A DNA stretch of 64,000 nt, taken from positions 1-64,000 of the forward strand of contig DATIZR010000117.1 in assembly GCA_035516965.1 (NCBI GenBank). Reading direction: 5' to 3'. Positions 1 through 8,090 of this stretch are shown here, one piece after another (position 1 is the stretch's first letter; the number at the start of each line of letters is the position of its first letter). Position numbers and translations under genes: made by a program. The notes beneath the pieces are model-generated. The model saw only the letters and a program-made list of their open reading frames with translations, made no database searches and was not told the DNA's origin. This stretch comes from Nitrospirota bacterium. GTDB taxonomy: Bacteria > Nitrospirota > UBA9217.

Positions 1-2
1 CG

Positions 3-827
3 GGGAAAAACCTCTTTCCCTTGATGACCCTCGTCGTGATCCCGATCGTATGGGACTGCGCCCGGAACGGCCAAGCGACGCTCCTGATGACGGCAGTGAT
101 GCTGATGGCCGTGGTTGACGTCAGCCGTTCGCGCTGGTGGAGGGCAACGCTCTGGCTTGCCCTGGCAGTAGCGATCAAACCGCTGGCGATCGTGCTGGTG
201 CTCCTGATCGCCGCGATCGACCGCCCCATGACCTGGCGCGCGTTGCTCGGCATGGTCCTGCTCGCGCTCTTTCCGTTCCTGACGCAGCGTCCCGGCTATG
301 TCGTTGAGCAGTACGTCACGTGCCTCCAGAACATGGCGATCTCGGCGCACGTCGGCGTTGCCGCGCACGGCTGGACGTCGCCGTTCACCGCGCTTCGGGC
401 CGTCACGGGCATCGATGTGCCGGAGAAACTGCAGACCCTGATGCGCCTCGCAGGGGCCCTGGGTACGCTCGTGCTCTGCTTCGTGAGCAGGCGGCGGCAC
501 GATGCAGCAACCTCGGCCATCTTCCTGTTCTCCCTCGCAGCCCTGTACGTGATGCTGTTCAGCCCGCGCACCGAGAACAACACCTACGCAATGCTCAGTC
601 CGGTTCTTGCCCTGTTCCTCGCGCGCGCTGTAAAGATCGAGGGGAGGAGCGGTGAAGCCATCCTGCTCGGTGTCATGGCGCTTGCCCTTGTTGCCAGCCG
701 TCCGATCGAGCGGCTGCTCGCGCCCCATGCGGAGCTGATCTGGCTCTCGCCGCTCGTGGCCGTGTGCCTGGCCGTGTATGTGATCGTAAAGCTCTTTACC
801 GTTCAGAACAAGATTGTTCATTCGTAG
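3..827 (+). CDS. GT87/DUF2029-like polytopic membrane protein, 5' truncated
   Basis: The reading frame is open to the left edge, so the N-terminus lies outside the window; the TTG at 21 is probably internal. The visible ~270 residues are a series of hydrophobic segments with short loops, ending in a basic tail. This fits polyprenol-phosphate-dependent integral membrane glycosyltransferases (GT87/DUF2029), and the downstream GT2-GtrA gene, a likely polyprenyl-phosphate sugar synthase, supports a role in lipid-linked sugar transfer at the inner membrane. No catalytic residue can be pinned down, so the family call is moderate. Confidence 0.6.
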   Translation, partial: GKNLFPLMTLVVIPIVWDCARNGQATLLMTAVMLMAVVDVSRSRWWRATLWLALAVAIKPLAIVLVLLIAAIDRPMTWRALLGMVLLALFPFLTQRPGYVVEQYVTCLQNMAISAHVGVAAHGWTSPFTALRAVTGIDVPEKLQTLMRLAGALGTLVLCFVSRRRHDAATSAIFLFSLAALYVMLFSPRTENNTYAMLSPVLALFLARAVKIEGRSGEAILLGVMALALVASRPIERLLAPHAELIWLSPLVAVCLAVYVIVKLFTVQNKIVHS

Positions 828-891
828 GGGCGGTCCTTGTGGCGGCCCGCAAAAGGGGCAATCAAAGGGCAACTACTAGGGTTGCCCCTAC
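824..891. repeat. REP-like palindromic intergenic element
   Basis: GTAGGGGC at 824-831 is matched by its exact reverse complement GCCCCTAC at 884-891. An inner hairpin GGGCAAC/GGTTGCCC lies near 868-887. The element overlaps the stop codon of the preceding gene and fills the gap before the GT2 gene. It resembles the REP-type palindromes scattered between genes in many bacteria; copy number elsewhere in this genome is unknown. Confidence 0.55.
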
Positions 892-900
892 AGGTGATTC

Positions 901-1995
901 ATGAAGATCGTCGTCATTCTTCCGACCTATAACGAAAAAGAGAACATCGCGCTCATGATCGGAGCGCTCCAGGAGCAGTTCAGGAAGCTCCCTCACGACA
1001 TGAGCATCCTGGTCGTTGATGATAACTCTCCTGACGGGACCGCCGATGTTGTCCGGCTGGAAGCGAAGAAGGCATCGAACATCTTCCTCATCACCGGCAG
1101 AAAGCAGGGTCTGGGCGCTGCTTATATCCGCGGCATGAAGCACGCGGTCAACGAGCTGAAGGCCGACGCCGTGATGGAGATGGACGCGGACTTCTCTCAC
1201 AAGCCCGAGGATGTTCCCCGCCTGATCGAAGCGCTCGATGCCGGCGCGGACTTCGTGATCGGGAGCAGGTACGTTCCGGGAGGGAGGATCCCCGGCGACT
1301 GGAGCTTTCTGCGCAGGATGAACTCCAAATGGGGGAACGTGTTCGCCCGGTACGTTGCAGGGATGTACAGCGTCCGGGACTGCACGGCGGGGTTCCGGGC
1401 GATCCGCGCTTCGACCATCGAAAAGATCGATCCCGATACCCTCAGGGTCAAGGGTTACGCGTTCCAGATATCGCTTTTGCATGAAGCGCTCCTGAACCAC
1501 GCGAAGGTCAAAGAGGTCCCGGTCGAGTTCGTTGACCGGAAGCGGGGAGAGACGAAGCTCGGCATGAGCGACATCGTCGAGTTCATGCTGAACGCGTGGT
1601 GGATCCGGTTCGAGCGGAGCAAGACCTTCCTGAAATTCGCCGCTGTGGGAGCGACCGGCGTGGTCGTGAACCTCGTCTCGTTCACCATGCTGATGAACGC
1701 GGGGCTGAACAAATACATCGCCTCGCCCATCGCGATCGAGTTCTCGATCATCACCAATTTCCTGCTCAATAACTTCTGGACCTTCTCGGAACGGGACATG
1801 AACGACAAGATCCATATCCGGGGCCTCAAGTTCAATATCATCTCCTTCGTAGCTCTCGGTGTCAGCTACACGACCTTCCTCATCTTAAGCATGCTCAATC
1901 CCAACGGCATCCCCCAGGTCCACCAGGCCGCCGGCATCATCCCCGCAACGCTCATCAATTATTTCCTGAATTCCTACTGGACGTTCAAAGAGTAG
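901..1995 (+). CDS. GT2 dolichol/polyprenol-phosphate sugar synthase fused to GtrA domain
   Basis: A 364-residue protein with an N-terminal GT-A glycosyltransferase family 2 domain (about residues 1-235). It starts KIVVILPTYNEKENI, has the nucleotide-binding VVDDNSPDG motif and the metal-binding DAD in MDADFSHKPEDV. The C-terminal third (about 240-364) has four hydrophobic helices with FAAVGATGVVVN and NYFLNSYWTF, typical of GtrA. Such fusions are dolichyl-phosphate mannose synthase-like enzymes that load a sugar from a nucleotide donor onto polyprenyl phosphate and probably help flip it. It follows a GT87-like membrane protein that could use the product. Start ATG at 901. Confidence 0.88.
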   Translation: MKIVVILPTYNEKENIALMIGALQEQFRKLPHDMSILVVDDNSPDGTADVVRLEAKKASNIFLITGRKQGLGAAYIRGMKHAVNELKADAVMEMDADFSHKPEDVPRLIEALDAGADFVIGSRYVPGGRIPGDWSFLRRMNSKWGNVFARYVAGMYSVRDCTAGFRAIRASTIEKIDPDTLRVKGYAFQISLLHEALLNHAKVKEVPVEFVDRKRGETKLGMSDIVEFMLNAWWIRFERSKTFLKFAAVGATGVVVNLVSFTMLMNAGLNKYIASPIAIEFSIITNFLLNNFWTFSERDMNDKIHIRGLKFNIISFVALGVSYTTFLILSMLNPNGIPQVHQAAGIIPATLINYFLNSYWTFKE

Positions 1996-2375
1996 AATCC
2001 GGCAGCACGAGCCCGCTTTTGTCCTTTATCAGCGCCCCGGATTGTTATATACTCGATGCTGCATTGAAAGTATGAATGTTCGGAGCGGGCAGGCGGATGT
2101 CTCGGGGAACAATTCCTGCGGTCGCAAGCCAGGGCAGCGGGCGGACGGTGGGAGCCTGAGAAGAAGCTCTGTTCGTGAAATGCGGCAATATCGTCGGCTC
2201 GCCCCTGAAAAACCATATATATGTAGATAAAACGTAGATGCCTGCGCGAAATCGAAATGATCTACTTGTATATGTAAGAGTGTTATCTACCGGTAGATGA
2301 ATCCATATGCCGATAGATGATCCTATATGTATATAATGAGGTCCGTTTAGATAATATCTGGTTAACCTTCACAAT
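1996..2375. other. AT-rich intergenic region at the left edge of the foreign segment
   Basis: No convincing gene. From about 2200 the sequence becomes AT-rich and carries repeated GTAGAT/ATCTAC words. GTTAACC at 2361-2367 lies 9 bases before the next start codon and resembles an integron core site (GTTRRRY) at 6 of 7 positions. Confidence 0.5.
2223..2298. promoter_or_regulatory. Cluster of GTAGAT/ATCTAC words with a 14-bp perfect palindrome
   Basis: GTAGAT occurs at 2223, 2234 and 2293, and ATCTAC at 2260 and 2285. The last two join into the perfect palindrome ATCTACCGGTAGAT (2285-2298). A related GATAGAT lies at 2312 and AGAT-N3-ATCT at 2349-2359. The spacing and dyad symmetry suggest a dimeric regulator's operator upstream of the 2376 gene; the protein is unknown. 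Confidence 0.4.
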
Positions 2376-3140
2376 ATGATCATGAATCGAAAATTAGCTG
2401 CGAACATTTTATTGCTTTCTTGTGCTATTTTCTTTAGTGCCGACAATTCCTTCGCGGAGGTGAGCTTATCGCGTAAACTCGGCCTCAAAATAAAGACAAT
2501 CTACATTGACCCAGCATATGGCGGCAAAGAACGCGGGCCGAAATTGGCGAAGAATACATATGGCAAGAATATAACATTGCTTGTCGCGCAAAAACTTCAA
2601 GCCCGACTTACAGAAGCCGGCTTTACTGTCTATCTTTCACGTGAGGGGGATCAACATGTTCCTCTCGAAACGAGAACATTTCGATCCAAAGCGAAGGGGA
2701 CAGATATATATTTAGCGATAAGAATCAGCAACCACAAGAAAGACTGTATACGGCTTTTTACAACCACCCTGCCAAAAGAAAGAAAACCGGTTCAGAACAT
2801 TGAGACAAAGAAGTTAAACGAACGCAATAGTGATCTCAATGAAATTCTTAAAAGTATGCAGGTTGATGACAAAATAGAAGAAAGCATCAACCTTGCATTG
2901 AAATTAGAAACAAAATTACAAACCAATCAAAATGTTGGTTGTATTAAAATACAACCGCTCTATGATTACATTTTATTAAACACAGATATGCCAACAGTGA
3001 TTGTCGACTTCGGCATATCGAATCCATCCCATAAGACACCGTATATACTTAACACTGAGACACAGGACCAAGTTGTGGCTGTTATTGCAGCTTCGGTAAA
3101 AGAATATTCTGACGAACGTGCCCCATCTCCAACTCAATAA
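2376..3140 (+). CDS. Exported N-acetylmuramoyl-L-alanine amidase fold, active site lost
   Basis: 254 residues with a signal peptide (hydrophobic core 8-20, likely cleavage after SFA around 27). Residues 40-240 follow the Amidase_3 pattern: YIDPAYGG, a helix then SREGD, and VIVDFGISNP near the end. Amidase_3 enzymes bind zinc through the His of DPGHGG, a Glu of the EKD-type motif and the His of SIHAN. Here these read DPAYGG (Tyr48), GKN and RISNH, so the zinc ligands appear missing. It is probably a peptidoglycan-binding pseudoenzyme rather than a hydrolase. The gene is AT-rich compared with its neighbours and is followed by a cassette-like palindrome, suggesting transfer. No strong ribosome binding site is visible at ATG 2376; ATG 2382 is an alternative. 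Confidence 0.7.
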   Translation: MIMNRKLAANILLLSCAIFFSADNSFAEVSLSRKLGLKIKTIYIDPAYGGKERGPKLAKNTYGKNITLLVAQKLQARLTEAGFTVYLSREGDQHVPLETRTFRSKAKGTDIYLAIRISNHKKDCIRLFTTTLPKERKPVQNIETKKLNERNSDLNEILKSMQVDDKIEESINLALKLETKLQTNQNVGCIKIQPLYDYILLNTDMPTVIVDFGISNPSHKTPYILNTETQDQVVAVIAASVKEYSDERAPSPTQ

Positions 3141-3165
3141 AGATATGCTGTATTGATGAATCATA

Positions 3166-3220
3166 AATTAACTCGCGTCGTGAGGGTCGCGGAAACGCGC
3201 CTCTCACGCGCTCGTTGGAC
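3166..3220 (+). repeat. attC-like recombination site 1 (imperfect palindrome)
   Basis: Left end AATTAAC (RYYYAAC at 6 of 7), right end GTTGGAC (GTTRRRY at 7 of 7), 55 bases in total. Between them is a stem with CGCG-GAAA-CGCG at its centre and GTGAGG pairing near CCTCTCAC. The right half shares ACGCGC-N-TCTCAC-N-CGC-NN-GTT with the site at 3637-3696, so the two are related. It lies 25 bases after the stop of the amidase-like gene, where a cassette attC would lie. Confidence 0.6.
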
Positions 3221-3307
3221 TAACTTATAATAACGCGTAAGAAAGTAAAGCGATACACGGTAATCTTCATTCTCCTGGTCTGCATTGGATGGTGGATTAA
3301 TCCGTCT

Positions 3308-3634
3308 ATGAGAGTCCGTACCGAAGGTGATATTCGACAGAGTCTTATCAAGAAAACACCATTAGGTTCTAAAGCGGATCAGGTGGTGAACGACCTTCGG
3401 ACGAAATGGAGCAAAGAAAATATCATGCTGCTTCAGCGGCCTGGATATGATCGTGGGTCACGGGGTTATACTGTTGCAGTCGGAAATAAATCGATAGGTC
3501 CGATCGAAATTGGGTGGTACTGGACGTCTATTCCTGGTCTCCCGATGATCACCTATGTGTTCGCTACTTGGGTATTTGATGAGAACGACCGTCTCATTGC
3601 TGTTTTGGTGCATAAAGAAATTGATGCACCCTAA
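3308..3634 (+). CDS. Small cassette protein of unknown function
   Basis: 108 residues from ATG 3308, not recognised. The frame is open upstream to 3224, and this stretch encodes a basic segment followed by TVIFILLVCIGWW, which looks like a signal anchor, but it has no ATG, GTG or TTG. Either translation starts at an unusual codon (ATA 3227/3230, ATT 3269 or CTG 3275), or a start has been lost, or the true product begins at 3308. The body has a helical start, then alternating strands (GYTVAVG, GPIEIGWYW, MITYVFATWVFDENDRLIAVLVHKE), like a small periplasmic beta-sheet domain. It sits between two attC-like sites, starts within about 10-90 bases of the first one, and is AT-rich. Confidence 0.6.
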   Translation: MRVRTEGDIRQSLIKKTPLGSKADQVVNDLRTKWSKENIMLLQRPGYDRGSRGYTVAVGNKSIGPIEIGWYWTSIPGLPMITYVFATWVFDENDRLIAVLVHKEIDAP

Positions 3635-3636
3635 GG

Positions 3637-3696
3637 ATCCAACCACCGGGTCGAGTCCGACTCGCAAAAGACGCGCGTCTCACCCGCGGGTTATCT
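3637..3696 (+). repeat. attC-like recombination site 2 (imperfect palindrome)
   Basis: Left end ATCCAAC matches RYYYAAC fully; right end GTTATCT keeps the GTT. AACC-N-CCGGGT-N-GAGTC in the left arm pairs with GTCTCACCCG-N-GGGTT in the right arm, with an unpaired centre around 3661-3672. Length is 60 bases, in the normal attC range. It starts three bases after the stop codon of the 3308 gene and is similar in its right half to site 1. Confidence 0.6.
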
Positions 3697-3725
3697 GGTA
3701 TCTTATTGGCAGCGGAGGTGTTGTT

Positions 3726-4406
3726 GTGACGAGAAGGATTAATGATATCGGTACATTGGATGGGAGAAGGGAATCGATAGAGATAGACAAGTACCCGGAT
3801 TTCTGCCCGATATGCAATCAGCACCAGACGCCTAATTACATAACCGCATTCAAGCAGACGTACGATCGCTTCCAGATTATATTTGGATGCCCGAATCATG
3901 ATTGCTTAAGCTATTTCATCGCCTATTATCTCAAAGGATTTTCTAGCAGTACATACGAATTACGCAATCTGAGGCCTCGAAATTTCGAAGAACTTGAATT
4001 TGAAAATGAGGTATTTAATCTATCCGCGACTTTCTGTGAAATCTACGAACAGGCATTCTTTGCTGAAAAGAGAGGATATCAGCAGGTAGCCGGCTGTGGC
4101 TATAGAAAAGCCTTGGAATTTCTGGTCAAGGATTATTGTATCAGTAAGAACGAGTCCGACGCTGACGCAATCAAGAAATTGATGCTCAAGCCGGTAATCG
4201 AACGATATATAGCCGATGACACTATAAAGGCCTGTGCTGAAAAAGCGACTTGGCTCGGAAATGACGAGACCCATTATGTCAGAAAGTGGGAAGATATGGA
4301 CATGAAGGACCTAAAAGAATTGATCGAATTGACCAAATACTGGATCGTTCAGAAAATCAAAACCGAAAATTATCTCAAGAAAATGGACAAACCAAAACCA
4401 GCCTAA
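3726..4406 (+). CDS. DUF4145-like domain protein
   Basis: The frame is open from 3555, but GTG 3726 is the best start: GGAGGTG at 3713-3719 lies seven bases upstream. The 226-residue product has a Cys-containing N-terminal part with FCPICNQHQ and FGCPNHDC, a probable zinc ribbon at about residues 25-60. It is followed by an alpha-helical domain with FCEIYEQA, GCGYRKALEFLVKDY and a final WLGNDETHY segment. The Arg/Glu pattern of RKALEFLVKDY matches DUF4145, a helical domain often found in restriction or other defence contexts. No nuclease motif is visible. AT-rich, and followed by a third palindrome. Confidence 0.6.
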   Translation: MTRRINDIGTLDGRRESIEIDKYPDFCPICNQHQTPNYITAFKQTYDRFQIIFGCPNHDCLSYFIAYYLKGFSSSTYELRNLRPRNFEELEFENEVFNLSATFCEIYEQAFFAEKRGYQQVAGCGYRKALEFLVKDYCISKNESDADAIKKLMLKPVIERYIADDTIKACAEKATWLGNDETHYVRKWEDMDMKDLKELIELTKYWIVQKIKTENYLKKMDKPKPA

Positions 4407-4467
4407 GGCCGCTCCGGATAGCACGGCTACTATGCGTTTGTGTGAAAGAAGCTGATGCTAAGACAAA

Positions 4468-4524
4468 TGATAACGATGCGTTTCCACGCCGACCGCTTCG
4501 CGGCGTGTGAACTCATCGTTTTCT
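4468..4524 (+). repeat. attC-like palindrome 3
   Basis: From AAC at 4472 to GTT at 4520, two 20-base arms match at 17 positions after reverse complementation, around a short loop (ACCGCTTCG). The ends are AACGATG and CATCGTT. The AAC/GTT triplets and the ~50-60 base size fit an attC, but the flanking RYYY/RRRY bases do not match, and the following TTTTC would also suit a transcription terminator. It lies about 65 bases after the DUF4145-like gene, and the rest of the gap to 4722 is AT-rich with no gene. Confidence 0.45.
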
Positions 4525-4722
4525 CGATGATGATAAAATGGGGAGTGTGCAAGGGGGCCGTTGTTTCTAATTTATTTCTTTTTCTTGATAATAATAGATG
4601 ATATAAACACGGAAACAAGCAACGTCCCCAAAAAAGTTCTCACGCCCATGTTCGCACAAAAGAGCTCATTGAGAGGAGAGGACGCATCAGGCACATCAGC
4701 GTTCCCCGGTGCGGCTGGACTC

Positions 4723-5085
4723 ATGAAGATCGACAATCGGAAAGAGCAGCGGCATGCAATTCCAGATCCGTGCCGGAAGTACCTCACGTTCACGGTGACG
4801 CGGGGACAGGAATTGGTACCAGCGGTTATCGCCAACTTCAGCCGGAACGGCATCCTGTTCGAATGCTCCCGGCAGTTTACTGTGTGCGACCGCACCGAAT
4901 GCTCCCTGAGGGTCAACACGGCCACTCCCCGGGAGATCACGTTCGGGATCGAGGTGAGATATTGCTACGAGAACAGGGGCACCTTCATCACCGGCGCCTC
5001 CATCCACGCAATCTCGCAGGACAAGTGGTTCGACGCTTTCGAAAAGCTGTTCGATATGATTGTCACCCGGCAGGGCACATCGTGA
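4723..5085 (+). CDS. PilZ domain protein (c-di-GMP binding)
   Basis: From ATG 4723 the product is 120 residues and begins MKIDNRKEQRHAIP, which holds the RxxxR-type part of the PilZ binding motif; ANFSRNGILFEC around residues 40-50 is the second part ([DN]xSxxG). Single-domain PilZ proteins bind cyclic di-GMP and pass the signal to motility, polysaccharide or regulatory partners. The frame is open to 4561, and ATG 4648 is another possible start, but the extra residues look non-domain and low complexity. A GEMM-type riboswitch at 10.9 kb also points to c-di-GMP use by this organism. Confidence 0.7.
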   Translation: MKIDNRKEQRHAIPDPCRKYLTFTVTRGQELVPAVIANFSRNGILFECSRQFTVCDRTECSLRVNTATPREITFGIEVRYCYENRGTFITGASIHAISQDKWFDAFEKLFDMIVTRQGTS

Positions 5086-5171
5086 AGGAATAGCGAGCGG
5101 GTCGACGGCGAGGCATCATAAACAGCGCGTGACCCGAATCGTTAACTAGCACAGACTTATTAGGAGACATC

Positions 5172-5863
5172 TTGCGCGTCTTTTCTTCCCGCCATGCCCG
5201 ACTGATCCTCCTGTGCGTCCTGCTCTTCGTCATCAGCTCCGTCCTGGCAAGCGCCGGAGCAGCAGAATCCCGGGATGCGCTCTGGAACATCGTATCAACC
5301 TGCACCGACCTCCACGCTCCCCATTACTGCGACAATTGTTCTGCTCCCAGGGTCGACAGCCCCTGCGGCCAGGGGCGCGCGTGCAAGGAGACAACGGAAG
5401 TCTGGGAAGAAACGACTGACTACGTCGCGATCCGGGACAGGAAGATGTGCGGCTGCGAAGCAGGATTCGTGCACGGTCTTGCCATTCCGCGCACGCGGGT
5501 CATCGGCATCGAAGACCCGAACCGGCCTGACAACATCTGGAGCTTTGCCTGGGCCGCGGCAAAGAAGCGCATCAGCAATGAGGCCGAAATCGCGCTAGCG
5601 GTCAACCCGGCGAGCACGCGCGGCCAGGACCAGCTCCACGTGCACATCGTGCGTCTGCAACCTGATGCCCGCGGACGCTTCGATGATTCCAGGTCCGCAC
5701 GCGTAAGTTCGTTTGGCGACATCTGGAGTGCGGCAGCGAAGAAAGCTGCGCTTTTGGGTCTGAAGGATTACGGCGTGCTCGTGACGAAACAGGCGGAAGG
5801 CGATTTTATCGTGCTGGTCGGGGAGAAAAGCCCTGAGAAGGCATTCACCCAGGGGGAGTGCCG

Positions 5864-5867
<4 letters not shown>
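5172..5867 (+). CDS. cdh: CDP-diacylglycerol pyrophosphatase-like exported protein
   Basis: 231 residues from TTG 5172, with AGGAGA five bases upstream. There is a signal peptide with a strongly hydrophobic stretch at residues 10-30. The central block carries FVHGLAIPRTRVIGIEDP, IWSFAWAAA, and QDQLHVHIVR, the histidine-triad-like HxH motif of Cdh. Cdh cleaves CDP-diacylglycerol to phosphatidate and CMP at the cell envelope. The segment 40-75 holds seven cysteines, more than I would expect, perhaps forming disulfides after export. The stop overlaps the start of the TMEM175-like gene by four bases, so the two are translationally coupled. Confidence 0.82.
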
Positions 5868-6439
<572 letters not shown>

Positions 6440-6494
6440 TGCGGGTCTTCCTGTCGTGCTTGTGTTGACGGAAAAAGCGGAGTATGGCGATGCG

Positions 6495-8090
6495 TCAATC
6501 CGATGTCATTATCGTTTTTCCGTCCAGGACATCCCGCAGTTCATGAAATTCCTTCTTCTTCATTTCCTGCAAGATCAGCAAACTCGCATTGGCAGCCGCC
6601 TTCACCGCGATCGGCACGCCGCCGCCGTACTCCGCCCAGTGCCCTCCCAGCAAGAGGTTCTTGACCGGGGTGTGGTAATGGGCGACCCTGCTGGTTATGT
6701 TCTTCATGGTCGGCTTCTGTCCCATGGTGGTGCCCCCGCGGTTCCTTGAATATCTCCAGTAGGTGACCGGGGTGGCCACTTCCATGACCTCTATGTGCTT
6801 CCGGAGGTCCACACCCATGGCTTTTTCCACGCGGCTGATCAGGACCTGGGCGTACTGTTCTTTGAATTCCCGGTATGCTTTCCCGCGCCCCAGGCCCTCA
6901 TCCGTTTTCCAGTTGTCTTCATAGTCCATCCAGGCGGCAGTGTGGATGGTCAGCGTGGATTTTCCCTGCGGCGCCAGGGAAGGGTCCCGCACGGAAGGCG
7001 CCTGCACGATGAGAGATATCTTGTGAGGGTCCTTTCCCGAATGGTCCGTTCTGTTGGCGCATTCCTCGGTAATGCAGGTCAGTTCCTCATGGAGGCCCAG
7101 GCCGGCAATGTCGCAATCCAGGCCGAGGAATATGTTAACCCCGGAGGGGTAGAGGTCGGCCTTCCGGACATCACGCATCAGCCGGTCCGGCACAACGCCC
7201 GCGGGAAGCATGTTCTCGTACAGATGCTGAAGGTCGCAGGTCGCGATGACGTATTGCGATGAGATCCGGTGGCCGTTGGAAAGACGGACTCCCGCAGCCC
7301 GTCCGTTTTCCAGGAGTATCTTCTCAACAGCCGAGTTCAGGATCACGCGGGATGACGCTGCCTCTATCTGCCTGCACAGCCAGTCCGCAAATACACCCGT
7401 CCCGCCGTCTGGCGGCGACTGGATGTCTCCCGTATAGGCCCAGCAGACCGGCATGATCATGCTCATGAACTTTTCTTCGCTGCAAAACAGCTTCTTCATT
7501 CCCTCCGTACGGAAATACAGGTTCACGCCCTCTTCCGCAGGCATCCTGAAATACTTCCATACCGGCGCGGTCCATCGGGTCATCTTTAATCCGAACCGCA
7601 GCTTTTCCTGAAGGGTCATGGTCTCGATGACCCGCATGCACAGGTTCAGCTTGTCAAAGTGCATGCCGATCCGCCTGCAGTCCTCGAAGAAGCGGACTAT
7701 GCCCTGCCTGTCTTCGGGGTGGTCCCTGATCAGCTGGTCGCGCAGTTTTTCCGGCTCGCTGGTCAGGACGTAATCAAAGGATTTGCCCTTGTACCGGTGG
7801 ATGCGCTTCATGTTCCTGCAGACGGGGAAATCCGGCGCGATATGCCGAAACACCCTGTTGACCAGGCCGCGCGCATTGCACTGGTTGAGCCACTGGATGG
7901 AGCTGTCGAAGACATACCCCTTCCGCCGGAAGCTCACGAGGTACCCGCCGGGCTGCGGCTGCTCCTCGACCAGCGCCACCTTGAGGCCGGATTTTGCCAG
8001 GAGAGCGGAGGCGGTAAGGCCCGCGATGCCGGCGCCGATAACGACGACATCGCATGCGGAAGGCATCGGCTCTGGTGACGTGCTCGTCAT
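6495..8090 (-). CDS. Phytoene desaturase / retinol saturase-type FAD oxidoreductase
   Basis: 531 residues. The N-terminus has the dinucleotide-binding motif VVVIGAGIAGLTASALLAKSG and then EEQPQPGGY, the typical CrtI/carotenoid isomerase FAD fold. The C-terminus has NLLLGGHWAEYGGGVPIAVKAAANAS, the second FAD-contacting segment of this superfamily. Members oxidise, isomerise or saturate polyene lipids. No carotenoid synthase (crtB) or other pigment gene is in the window, so the substrate cannot be named. It is transcribed alone and convergent to the TMEM175-like gene, with a long gene-poor stretch upstream of its start. Confidence 0.82.
   Translation of the reverse strand: MTSTSPEPMPSACDVVVIGAGIAGLTASALLAKSGLKVALVEEQPQPGGYLVSFRRKGYVFDSSIQWLNQCNARGLVNRVFRHIAPDFPVCRNMKRIHRYKGKSFDYVLTSEPEKLRDQLIRDHPEDRQGIVRFFEDCRRIGMHFDKLNLCMRVIETMTLQEKLRFGLKMTRWTAPVWKYFRMPAEEGVNLYFRTEGMKKLFCSEEKFMSMIMPVCWAYTGDIQSPPDGGTGVFADWLCRQIEAASSRVILNSAVEKILLENGRAAGVRLSNGHRISSQYVIATCDLQHLYENMLPAGVVPDRLMRDVRKADLYPSGVNIFLGLDCDIAGLGLHEELTCITEECANRTDHSGKDPHKISLIVQAPSVRDPSLAPQGKSTLTIHTAAWMDYEDNWKTDEGLGRGKAYREFKEQYAQVLISRVEKAMGVDLRKHIEVMEVATPVTYWRYSRNRGGTTMGQKPTMKNITSRVAHYHTPVKNLLLGGHWAEYGGGVPIAVKAAANASLLILQEMKKKEFHELRDVLDGKTIMTSD

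Noticed and set aside
2042-2230. 62-codon plus-strand and 80-codon minus-strand frames in the gap after the GT2 gene
   Set aside because: Neither has a ribosome binding site or recognisable protein; both run into AT-rich repeat sequence.
4472-4520. Third palindrome as an undisputed attC site
   Set aside because: Only the AAC/GTT ends fit; the flanks do not match RYYY/RRRY, and a T-rich tail would also suit a terminator. Kept as a weak candidate only.
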